Source of the DNA: Salticus scenicus
Lineage: Eukaryota > Arthropoda > Arachnida > Araneae > Salticidae
Reading direction: 5' to 3'
Length of the DNA: 64,000 bases
NCBI GenBank assembly: GCA_963930645.1
Contig: OZ005656.1
Coordinates: 189,051,079-189,115,078 of the forward strand
In this document: positions 54,480 to 64,000 of the stretch, piece after piece
How positions within the stretch are numbered: position 1 is the first letter of the stretch
How the letters are laid out: each line of letters opens with the position of its first letter
Position numbers and translations under genes: made by a program
The notes under the pieces: generated by a model
What the model was told of the DNA's origin: nothing
Database searches by the model: none
What the model saw: only the letters and a program-made list of their open reading frames with translations

Positions 54480-55300
54480 CATTATAAAAAAAAATTCAGT
54501 ATTCTTCTATATAGCAGAGCTACCTGCTAGTTAAATGCAAAAAACTTTAATCATAGCTTCTGAGTATAAAGATTTTACATGTGTAATTTCTTGCAGTTCT
54601 AGACAATAAATCCTGTAATGTAGCCACGTGGAAAATCACAGAAGGTAAATTACAACAAGGAGTGTCTATTTGCTAACGTACACTCAAACTATGCCGATTT
54701 GTTTCATAATGGTCACCTCACATATTAAGTTTGGTGCATTTGCCTGCCATAGAAGCTATACAGCTTTCTCACAGATGGGAAAAATTGCTGCATAGCAGCA
54801 CTACCTTTCGGCCAATAGGCATCATATTGAATCAGAATAGTGTCTTATAACTGCCCAATCACATATCCGATTAATGCAAATATACACAAAGAAACTGAGC
54901 TATAACATTCCCTTAAATGGGAGTAATCGCAGCATAACAGCACCACCTTTCAGCCAATATGAATCCAAATTGAATTATAATGAACCAATCACATATACAT
55001 ATCCAGTTCAGTGTCAGCGTACACAAAAGAAGCTGATATATAGCATTCCTGTAAAGGGGATACATCCTAGCATAACAGTGCCACCTGTTGGGCGATGTAC
55101 AATAATTTGATAAGTATACCAATTTATGTCAAGGTGCAACTAACTATAAACTTTTATGAATTATTGTGCATTAGTTCTTGAGATATAGCTGCCACAAAAG
55201 TTTTGTGACCCCCACACACACAAGGATTGGAGGCAGAGAGAGATTTTCTAAAAATTGTAAAATCGTGTTCTGAACTTTTCAAAATATGTAAATACATTGA
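54480..55300 (-). repeat. GGCGCTGC module, minus-strand copy
   Basis: Reverse complement of the array module. Units carry AGCACTACCTTTCGGCC (54798), AGCACCACCTTTCAGCC (54941) and AGTGCCACCTGTTGGGC (55077), spacing about 136-143 bp. Then CTTGAGATATAGCTGCCAC, AAAAGTTTTGTGACCC, CACACACACA and ATCGTGTTCTGAACTTTTC at the header end. Confidence 0.78.
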
Positions 55301-55459
55301 AAATCGGAAGTCGAAAATTTTTATAAATGCAATATTTTCTTTTATTGAAGATAGAAGAAAATAATAAATAAATCAATATTTCATTAAAAAGAAAATATCT
55401 CTGAAAAATCAATCAGCATTCACGCAAAAATGAATATTTTAATTCTTTTTCTCCCGAAG

Positions 55460-56170
55460 CTTAGTATGTTTTAGCCATTACAAAACTTTCTTCTGTATCA
55501 TACTACGTATAACAGCACTAAACATTGAATTACAATTTGCACAAAACTTTAATCATAGCTGTAAATATTTTACATATGAAATTTGGTGCAAATTTAATAA
55601 GCAGATGCTGAGATGTAGCAGTGTGGAAAGTCACAGAAGGTATGTAATAGCAGCGCCACCGGTCAGCTGATATACACAAAATTGAATCGGCATATTATTT
55701 AAATATGGCCTTCCAATTTATGCTAAATTTTGTGCAACTATATATGATAGAATCTAAGCTATAGCCTTGCCTTCCCATTCATGGGGAAATTTTTAGCATA
55801 GCAGCACCACCTATCGGCCGATATGCACCCAATTGAATCATCATAATCTTTCATAATGGTCCTCTCATATATCATGTGCTGTTCGATTCAACACAGTAGA
55901 ACCTGAGATAATAAAGCCTTCCCTTAAATGGGATAAATCGCTGTGTAGCAGCATTATCTGTTAAGCGATTTGCACCAAAAGTTCATCAGAACTAATTTAT
56001 GTTAAATAGCCACTACATATCAAATTATGTGAAATTCTGTGCAGCAGTTCCTGAAACACATCTGCCTCAAAATTTTTGTCAGAGACACACAGATGGACAG
56101 ACAGAAGTTATCTCAAAATGGTCAAATCTGGACCTTTCAAAACGCCCTGTAGTCGAAAATTTTTGCGAAT
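55460..56170 (-). repeat. GGCGCTGC module, second minus-strand copy
   Basis: Units carry AGCGCCACCGGTCAGC (55652), AGCACCACCTATCGGCC (55802) and AGCATTATCTGTTAAGC (55949), spacing about 147-150 bp. It ends with CAGTTCCTGAAACACATCTGCC and ATTTTTGTCAGAGACACACAG. Confidence 0.78.
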
Positions 56171-56581
56171 CTATTTCTTTCTTCTGTGGAATATAAATCA
56201 AAGTAAAAAGGATGAGCACAGTTTTGTTTACGGTTTTGTGAACACCTTGTTTACGGCTTTCTGCTCCGTGAACTGAAATTCCAACTGAATGGAGATGAAC
56301 CAAGTCCTTGCGAAAAACAAATACCGCGACAGGATTACTGGAAGTGAAAGAATCTTAAATAAAGTATCTGCATGTGTTTACTCGACTGTGAAGATTAAAC
56401 TAACGAGACCTTGTCTTATTTTATTCTTCTGAAGGCTTTCAGGTCATTCTATGATTATTAGGAATGGATTCGCATCCAGTCATTTATTTAAACAGAGGGA
56501 GATGTTACATATTTAAATGAAGCAGTTTTAATGTATGCTATTGTATCAGACTTTGACCGCTGCAATAGTCGCTATATTTGA

Positions 56582-56617
<36 letters not shown>

Positions 56618-56682
56618 CACAGCTTATTTTACCACTTTATAATTCAAAATTAAAAAATCTTAATAAAATCTCCTTTTTCTTT

Positions 56683-56713
<31 letters not shown>

Positions 56714-56889
56714 CCCTCGGGGGCGGCGATACAAAGGTATTGGTATATTTGGGTATTGGGACTATTGGGTATGTGAAAATACGATTTGTCCTCTTCCCCT
56801 TCCTTTAGGTACACATTCTTAAAATTTCTGAAATTGATTTTTAGGAATGTTCGTCATATTTTAAGCAAAAATCTTATGAATACCTTATT
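56171..56889. other. Gene-free stretch with two long T runs
   Basis: T runs at about 56587-56614 and 56687-56713. A short GGTATTGG/GGGTATTGGG motif repeat lies near 56735-56775. No supported gene. Confidence 0.6.
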
Positions 56890-57600
56890 ACTTTCCGAAC
56901 ACTATATAGTGAGGAAAGTATTGTAATCATGTCAAAAATCCGAATTTGAGATTTTGATGTTTCTATACGTTTCGAGGTCCCCTAAGTCCGTTTTCACTAT
57001 TTTTACGATGATATACGTATGTGTGCGTGTATGTATGTGTGCATGTATGTGTGTGTATGTGTGTGTGTATGTCTGTGAGCGAACACGCTAGCGTCTAAAC
57101 GCTTTGTTCGAATGAGCTAAAAGTTGGTACGTATACTGTAAGTCACCATAGTAACGAATACTATAGATTTTTGGTGGATCTAGTACTTATAGTTTTTTTT
57201 ACAGAGACACCAGGAAAAATTCTTTATCATTATGGCCTATGGGGCCAAATTTTTAAAAATGCGATAGAGTCTAAACGCTTTATTAATCCGAGCAAAAAAT
57301 TTGTACACATGTTATCGGTCCCAGTTGCACCAACTGTATAGATTTTGGTGAATTTAGCACTTACAGTTTTTTACAGGGGCACAAAGAAAAATTCTTTATC
57401 ATTATGGCCTATATGGAACCAAATTTTTAAAAGTGCGATAGCATCTTATTCAATTGAGCTGAAAATTTATATGAATATTATAAATCACTGTTGCACTAAC
57501 TATAAGCATTTTGGTGAATGTAGTATTTATAGGTTTTTACAGGGACACGAAAAATGCTTTATCATTATTATCTATGGGCTCAAAGTTCAGTAGCGTTAAA
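56890..57600 (+). repeat. CTTTCCGAAC-family repeat with 175-bp units
   Basis: Hairpin CTTTCC...GGAAAG, then AGTATTGTAATCATGTC, the box ATACGTTTCGAGGTCCCC, a TG-rich tract (57018-57078), and tandem units anchored on GCGTCTAAACGCTTTGTTCG (57090), GAGTCTAAACGCTTTATTAA (57266) and a decayed third (57438), period 172-176 bp. Each unit ends with ATTCTTTATCATTATGGCC or a variant. Non-coding. Confidence 0.8.
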
Positions 57601-57825
57601 TAAAACGCCGTGTAATACTCGTATATTGAGAAAAATACTCAAACACTCTATTATGTTTTTCTCTCTTTTGTTTGTTTAACAACTCCTCTTTCTATACTTT
57701 ATCTACAAAACTGTTAATTACTCAATGTTCTGAAAGTCGAGTGTAGTCACTCCAGATTTTTTTGTCTTTGAGATGTGAAAATATTAAAAAATAAATAAAT
57801 AAACAAAAATCATGTTTTCTCCCTT

Positions 57826-58740
57826 TTTACTTTCTCTTACTCATATATATGGTAGACAAAGTATCGCTTCTGGGTCAAATTTTCGAAAGTGCGTTTTTGT
57901 TATATTTACACGTTTTGAGGTCCCTTGAATGCGAAAATCATGCTTTTACATAAAAGCATGTTTTGTGTAGATTGTGATATGGCAATCATTCATCAATCGT
58001 TTACAGGGCTACCCAAAAATTTGAATTTAATGGGGGCTGTACATGGAAATAGCTGGAATTCTAATTCATTTTGTGTTAGATATTTTTTTCCCTGCAAGAC
58101 TAAATTTCAGAAAGCAATATTTTTTAACGTGCATATTGTTTATAAGCAACATTCAGCCATGCAGAATTACGCCCAACATTCTTTTCTATTGAATGTGATT
58201 GATCGAAGTGTTTTGCTATGTTTTACGATGTCAGCAAACAGTGCTCAGAAAGGAAAATTAATTTTTTATACCCATACTGTAAACAAAATATTTTTTTGTA
58301 GTTCCATTTTCAACTCTGATTTTTTGTATTACATCACATTTTCAGGTGCCCTGAATACGAAAGTCCAATTTTTACCGGTTGGTCCGTGTCTCTAACTTTT
58401 ATCAGTATAACTTAAAAACAAATAACTGCAGGAAACTTGAGTTTGGTATTTTGAACTACGTATTAGTTTACCACTTAAAATATTGATCAAGATTGGTAAA
58501 TTTAAAAGCAAAATATGAACAGCCTTGATTTTTCTCCCCCTAAATAAATGTCGGCACTACAATTAAACAGGGTGTTGAGGAGGGCAATACACCCCCTCCC
58601 CCCTCCCCCCCTCCCCCACAGAATTATATATCAAATAAAACTATTTCTGAGCCTATCTTAGATTATTTTGAAAGTACATTGAACTTTATTATCTTATGCA
58701 GGGTAAGAGAAATTCGTGTGAGTGGCACACCAGATTATTT
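57826..58740 (+). repeat. ACTTTCTC-family repeat, diverged copy
   Basis: Same hairpin (ACTTTCTC...GACAAAGT), box TTTACACGTTTTGAGGTCCC, segment CGTTTACAGGGCTA, and end GGGTAAGAGAAATTCGTGTG...CACCAGATTATTT. The usual TG tract is lost. A second decayed box (TTTTCAGGTGCCCTGAATAC) sits at about 58341, suggesting a nested relative. The 156-codon open frame at 57925 lies inside this repeat and is not supported as a gene. Confidence 0.72.
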
Positions 58741-58936
58741 CTTTGTAAGTGAAATCTTAAAATTTTTTGAAATTTGTTTTTTGGTATTTGTATATTTTAA
58801 GGGGATTATAGACATCGGTCATTGAACTTACTTTCTTAAAATTATGAAAGGTTGCATACATGGCGTATTGAAATGTAATCAATATTAAATAGATTAAAAT
58901 TTCTCGAAAACTTCAAAATTAAAAAAATTGAAATTC

Positions 58937-58974
<38 letters not shown>

Positions 58975-59214
58975 TTTAATGTTTCATGTGACCCAGTTTT
59001 TAAATCTTTTCCGCGATTTTACATTATTATATTTTATCAATATATTCTAAATAAGTTTGTGCATTAATTTGTGGATTGATTAATAAGTTAAATTTTTAAA
59101 AATAATTTATATTTGAACACTGAAATTTCATGTAAATTTTTAATTAAATCTGCAATTTAAAACTGAATTTGATTTCGTGAAAATATTACCTTTTCAAGTA
59201 AATAGTATTAAATT
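58741..59214. other. Gene-free AT-rich stretch
   Basis: T run at about 58939-58969. Nothing else recognised. Confidence 0.6.
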
Positions 59215-59500
59215 GTAGCACTGAAACGAAAAATATAGGCCGATATGTACTGAATTTTAATAAGCATGGGTTTTATATAACATTTATCTTAGACACCAAG
59301 TTTGTTGTATTCATACACTATAGAACCTGAGATACCGCCTTCCATTAAATGGGAGAGACTGAAGCAGAACAGCGCCACCTGTTAGATGTTAAATTCAAAA
59401 GCAAATACTCATTAACGAAATTTATATTTATATTAAATTTCGTCTGCTATAGTTTGTGGTATACAGCGCCCACAAAATTTTGTTTCGCCGTAAGTACTTC
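59215..59500 (-). repeat. GGCGCTGC module, partial minus-strand copy
   Basis: One to two units (AACCTGAGATACCGCCTTCC, AGCGCCACCTGTTAG at 59371) and the header-side phrase ACAGCGCCCACAAAATTTTG. The header itself is missing. Confidence 0.65.
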
Positions 59501-59604
59501 CTTCAAATGAATTATAAAGCATATTTAGATATTACTGCTAACGTAAAAATATTGGAAACTAATACATTAACATGGTTTATATTTTGATAAACTCAATAAT
59601 TATT

Positions 59605-60625
59605 AGTTCCCTATCATGCTATAGGTATGGGGAACTTAGGTAATCGTGAAAATTTTCGACCTCGGTTTTTTGACTTTTTTACACGTTTTCAGGTGTGAGG
59701 AATCCGAAAATGACAAAATTTGTATGGTGTCTGTCTGTAGGGTGTCTGTTAGTCCGTTAGTCTGTTAGTCTGTGTATACGATATCTCAAAAACAAATTGT
59801 CGCAGAGAGGTCAGATCAGTTTTAAAATATTACTTTCGACACTGGCAAGAACCCTATTCATTTGCAACATTCGATTTTAAAAACTTCGTAAGTTATTAGA
59901 AATTTACGATTTTCTTAACATGGGAAAATAGGACAAAAATTCACTTAAACGTGCATTAAATGGAAACTTTTTACTGTAAAAATGTCAGACCAGTTTTAAA
60001 ATATCCGTTTTGATGCCGGAATGAACATCAGTAACTATAAATATGCTACTTTGAAAATTTCGCAAGTTATTGGAAATTTACGAATTTCTTAATATGGCAG
60101 TATAGGGCAAAATTTCACATAAACGTCAATTTTGAGCGATATTTTCATCGTAAAGATGTCAGACTACTTTTGAAATATTATTTAGGACACTGGCATGAAT
60201 ATTAATGACTATGAATATTCAAATATAAAAATTTCGTAAGTTATTGGAAATTTACGAATTTCTTAACATGGCAGAATAGAGCAAAATTTCACATAAACAT
60301 CAATTTTTAGGGATATTTTCATCGTAAAGATGTCAAACCACTTTCGAAATATTATTTAGGTTACTGGCATGAATATCATAGGCTATGATTTTTTCAATTT
60401 AAAAAATTCGTAAGTTATTTGGAATTTACGATTTACTTAACATGTCAGAATAAGGCAAAATTGAGCATAAACTTCCATTTTGAGGATCATAAATACATTA
60501 GACAACTTCAAAATTACATTTATGATATTTTTTTGAACATGATTGAATACAAATATTCTAATAGGAAAATTTCGTAAATTATTTGTAATTTACGATTTTA
60601 TCAACATAGCGAAATTGTAATTTTT
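59605..60625 (+). repeat. GTTCCCTATC-family repeat with 175-bp units
   Basis: Hairpin GTTCCC...GGGGAAC, then TAGGTAATCGTGAAAATTTTCG, the box TTTACACGTTTTCAGGTG, a TCTGT/TTAGTC-rich tract, ACGATATCTCAAAAACAAATTG, then tandem units anchored on CGTAAGTTATT at 59886, 60061 (CGCAAG), 60236, 60409 and 60573, a period of 173-175 bp with a shorter last unit. Each unit carries a small palindrome CGTAA...TTACG. Confidence 0.8.
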
Positions 60626-60956
60626 TCATATAAATATGAATTTTGAGGATTATTGCATTGGAAATAGTAGCATGAAACATATACAACGGAATTGACCCTG
60701 ATAAAATAAATTAATAGATTAGAATAAGATAAATATATCGAAGTGAACGATGGATAGCCTATTAGGCGGGAATTTCTTTCTGTCACTGTTCCAAGCTTTG
60801 GTCAAATTAATTTTTTTTTTTTAATATGATCATAATATGTCTCGCACTAGAAATTTATGAGACCATAAATATGGTGGGGAACTGAGCAGAGTCCACCTAT
60901 GCCAACTAGTTTATATGCACAAGTTGAGCGAGAAAAAAAAAATTTCGATAGCGAAT

Positions 60957-61336
60957 ATACAGGTCCGGCAAAAGTCCCACAACCTCACCTATCTCGGAAA
61001 TGCTTCGGAATTTCAAAAAATGGTCAAACACGTCTCGAATGATTTCAAGGGGGGCCTTTTTTGGTGAAAAAATTTTGGGCCCAGAGGGGCTAGGGGGTGC
61101 CACTAGGGAGGACATTTCAAGTTGGAAGGTATGTCTTGTGATACATCCCTGGAAACGTCTGTTCAAGGCAATGAGTTTGATTTAAATAGTTTGATCCTGC
61201 GATGATTATTAAAGGAGATACATGAGTATAAAGTCCACGTTTCTAAACTCAAAAAAATTATGTATCTCCTGTAATAATTATCGCAAGACCAGACTAATAT
61301 CAAATTCATGGTTTTGAAGAGCAATTTCCAGGGATG
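60957..61336. mobile_element. Partial copy of the fold-back element
   Basis: Forward arm with TTTTTTGGTGAAAAAATTTTG, GGTATGTCTTGTGATACATC and GGAAACGTCTGTTCAAGGCA, a centre near 61235, then the start of the reverse arm (TCATGGTTTTGAAGAGCAAT, CCAGGGATG), cut at 61336 by a half MITE at a TA. Confidence 0.7.
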
Positions 61337-61448
61337 TACAGTCGGCAGCAAAATTATTTGAGAACTAGCAATAATTCCTATATAAAAAAAGTACACTTAA
61401 TGCTGTTTTATTAAATAAATCCTTGTCGAATCATGTGCTTAGACTGAC
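61337..61448. mobile_element. Single-arm relative of the 45691 palindromic MITE
   Basis: TACAGTCGGCAGCAAAATTA, ACTAGCAATAATTCCTATAT and AAATAAATCCTTGTCGAATC follow the left arm of the 45691 element in order. The right arm is missing. Confidence 0.75.
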
Positions 61449-62525
61449 TATGAACATTATTTTGATTTTGCTGCAAGAATAAAATAGTACACTTAATTAA
61501 AAACCTCGCATTAGGTTTCAAATTATTAAATATAATACCAATATGATGGAGCAAAAAAAGTTTACACGTTCTTCTTCTTTTTATTTATTTATTTTTTCTT
61601 TTGACATAAAAAGAAATTTATTTATTTATTCATGAATAACAGTAATAAAACTGTTTTGTAAGACGCATTAAGAAATTTAATTTTTGCTAAAGTATTATTT
61701 CAATTTTTTTATTCACTTGTAAATAAATAAATAAAAATATTACTTTTTATGTCAAAAATAAAAAATCAAAGTATTTATTTATTTATTTTAATGGCATCAG
61801 TTTAATTTTTAATAATTTTAAAGTTAATATGAGGTGTATAATTAATACCTTTTTAACTAGTTATTCAGTTGAAGTAAAATATATGGCACTAGCTAGATAT
61901 TTTCCAGATTAATACATGCGCAAATGTTCCTAACGATAGGTTGAACGATGTAGCGATGCGTATAGATCTAAGAAATCTAGGCAGACACAGTTATATAGAG
62001 AGATATTATTATTATAACTAGAAGTTACTTAAATTATTAATAGCTAAAAGTATTTTTATTTAATATAATCAATGTATTTATTTTTAAAATTGCCTCTCAT
62101 TTAATGCTGTTGTAATAAACATGTTCTTAAAACAGGAAAGTACCTATTATTGTAACTTAAACTTATTGTAAATTTAATATTGTAGTTTTAAACTTTGTAC
62201 CTATTATTGTAACTTAACAATACAGTTAATTTAGTACGCGTAAATAAGTACGCATAAACTCTTTGTAAATAAATAAGAGGGTATCAAAATATTTTTTGGA
62301 AAATTAAAATAATTCCTGATGTTACGCTATTAAAGTAATAATAATAATAATAATAAACATAAACAAAAATAAATGCATAATTTTGTTGTAATTAATTATG
62401 TTGTTTTTAGAAATTTATTTATAGATTTATATTTATAGAAATATTAGTTGTGCAGGTAAGTCTTCTCGTTTTGAATTAGTAAAATGACTCCGGAAATTTT
62501 TGTTTAAAATTACTTATATATTTGT

Positions 62526-62580
<55 letters not shown>

Positions 62581-63708
62581 GTTATGTAAATGTTGTTCAG
62601 AAAGATTTCCGATGTCAGTTTTTTAAATTCTAAACGACATTTTCATATATATTTTTCAATTATTAATTTTTTTAAATTAATTTTTAAACATCCCTTTATT
62701 CAGAAATAATAATCGAACGTCATCGAAAGATAGTATAAATTCAACTATTAAAATTTAGCATAAATAAATTTATGTGTCAGCACGTAATAATAATAAAGAC
62801 TGCAATGTCACACGATAATCTTTCAAAGAGCGAACACTGACAACCAACATTTGAAAATTATTTTTCAAATAATGAACTGAAACAGATAAACAGATAACAC
62901 ATCAAAATTTCACAAATTAAATTATTTCTAACTTACCATTAAATGCTTCCTAAAAGAACTCACCACAAAACTTAGAGCTACCATCCTGCATAAAGTGATT
63001 CACTAAATTTAATCAATGAAACAAAGATTAGTCGTCACAGTCTACTTTCAGAATAACATTTGAATACATTTTGAGGAAGACATTTACGATTGGAGAGAAG
63101 CGTAAAATACCGCCTTATAAGGCGGAGAAAACACACATAAAAAGCAAAGAAGAAACCAATAAAAGCGCTATATAAGATACCGTGATGTTGCTCCAATGGG
63201 GGAGAGGAAAATTTTTTATGGGGATCTCTCCATATTACGATTTTATAAATATATAATTACAAGCTGTATCTACCACTTTCGAGGATTTTTTTTTTTTTTT
63301 TTGCTTAAAAGAAATATTTTTCAAATGCTTTCTCTTTATGTCCTTTAGAAAAAAATAAATAAAAACAAAAACTTTTATAACATTCATAAATTATCTCGTA
63401 TAATAATACACCGTTTATATGTCTTTTTTATTTACATGTCGAGTTATAGTAATCAGTTCATTCCTATTCATTTTTATACCAAAGCGCTTCGTTTCTACGA
63501 CGAAAATATCGCTTATACGTCGAGTTTCTCCGTTATAAAATTCTCAGATTTTCTTTTTGTCTTTATTTTTCCATTACTCCGCTATTAAATTTCCTAAATT
63601 TCATTAGAAACTTAGTGAATTCTTAATGGCAGAGTAAAATGCCTTTAATAAGTGAGAGTTTTTGAACGGAGTGAATATTGAGCATAAAATAATTACATTT
63701 TTTTTTAC
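61449..63708. other. Gene-poor right part
   Basis: AT-rich, with (AAT)n near 62338-62356, (CA)n(TA)n at 62528-62578 and a T run near 63287-63302. Around 62930-63200 the composition is less repetitive, with donor-like sites on the minus strand (GTAAGT, GTGAGT) and a CCAAT/TATATAAG pair on the plus strand near 63156-63177. No reading frame supports a gene. Confidence 0.5.
62528..62578. repeat. (CA)n(TA)n microsatellite
   Basis: Compound dinucleotide tract, about 50 bp. Confidence 0.92.
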
Positions 63709-64000
63709 TTTCCGAACATATATATGTAAGAAAAGTATTGTAATCATGTCAAAAATTTGACTTTGAGATTTTGGTGTTTATATACGTTTTGGGGTCCCCT
63801 GAGTGCATTTTTGCTATTTTTACGATGATGTACGTATGTGCGTATGTATGTATGTATACATGTGAACACAATAGCGCCTAAACGCTTATTCAGATAAGCT
63901 GAAATCTGGTATGTCACCATAGCACGAACCTTGATTTTGGTAAATCACTTATAGTTTTTTACAGGGACGCAAAGAAAAATTCTTTATCATTATGGCCTAT
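63709..64000 (+). repeat. CTTTCCGAAC-family repeat, cut by the window end
   Basis: CTTTCCGAACATATATATG, AAAGTATTGTAATCATGTC, the box ATACGTTTTGGGGTCCCCTG, a TATG-rich tract and the first unit (GCGCCTAAACGCTTATTC ... ATTCTTTATCATTATGGCC). Closely parallels 56890-57260. Confidence 0.8.

Noticed and set aside
57925..58395. 156-codon open frame
   Set aside because: It lies wholly inside a diverged ACTTTCTC-family repeat, and the corresponding region of the other copies is not open. No recognisable domain.
1..64000. tRNA, rRNA or CRISPR loci
   Set aside because: No T-loop GGTTCGAAT-type box paired with an A box, no rRNA-like GC-balanced conserved stretch, and no regularly spaced short repeats with unique spacers were seen.

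Overview
This is eukaryotic, very AT-rich DNA, full of poly-A/T tracts and microsatellites. It looks like an intergenic or intronic stretch of an arthropod genome; a chelicerate is plausible, but that is only a guess from the transposon mix. I see no rRNA, tRNA, operon or CRISPR. Almost everything recognisable is mobile-element DNA.

Left part (1-10 kb). Two segments at 606-665 and 3868-3932 look like the last exons of a plus-strand gene entering from the left. They have good splice sites, matching phase, a stop codon and an AATAAA. The intron between them holds a 207-bp tandem repeat broken by two MITEs. Further on are a TTAA-flanked fold-back element, a 273-bp tandem duplication, a minus-strand hammerhead-ribozyme-like motif and a piggyBac-like MITE.

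10-23 kb has no recognisable gene. It holds a 92-bp (AT)n tract, an inverted-repeat element with a possible degenerate ribozyme (18.2 kb), a 52-bp minisatellite and a cluster of palindromic MITEs (20.9-22.1 kb).

23-28 kb holds a Penelope-like element (RT plus GIY-YIG endonuclease, both ends carrying a hammerhead core), a dead mariner and an 86-bp minisatellite. 28.8-36.4 kb is a fold-back repeat interrupted by a 6.7-kb BEL/Pao LTR retrotransposon. That retrotransposon has two nearly identical LTRs and a 4-bp target duplication, but its pol is broken.

36.6-52.9 kb is a tandem array of a roughly 3.6-kb composite unit (two nearly complete copies and a rearranged third). It was later hit by a second Penelope-like element with a 12-bp target duplication, a Tc1-type element carrying a nested MITE, a CACTG MITE and a hAT MITE with a perfect 8-bp duplication.

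52.9-64 kb contains inverted copies of array modules and several related repeats. These repeats share one layout: a terminal hairpin, a conserved box with CACGTTTTGAGG, a TG-rich microsatellite and, in some families, 145-175-bp tandem units. I consider this layout the most interesting unexplained signal; it resembles non-autonomous Helentron/DINE-type elements but no family could be assigned here.
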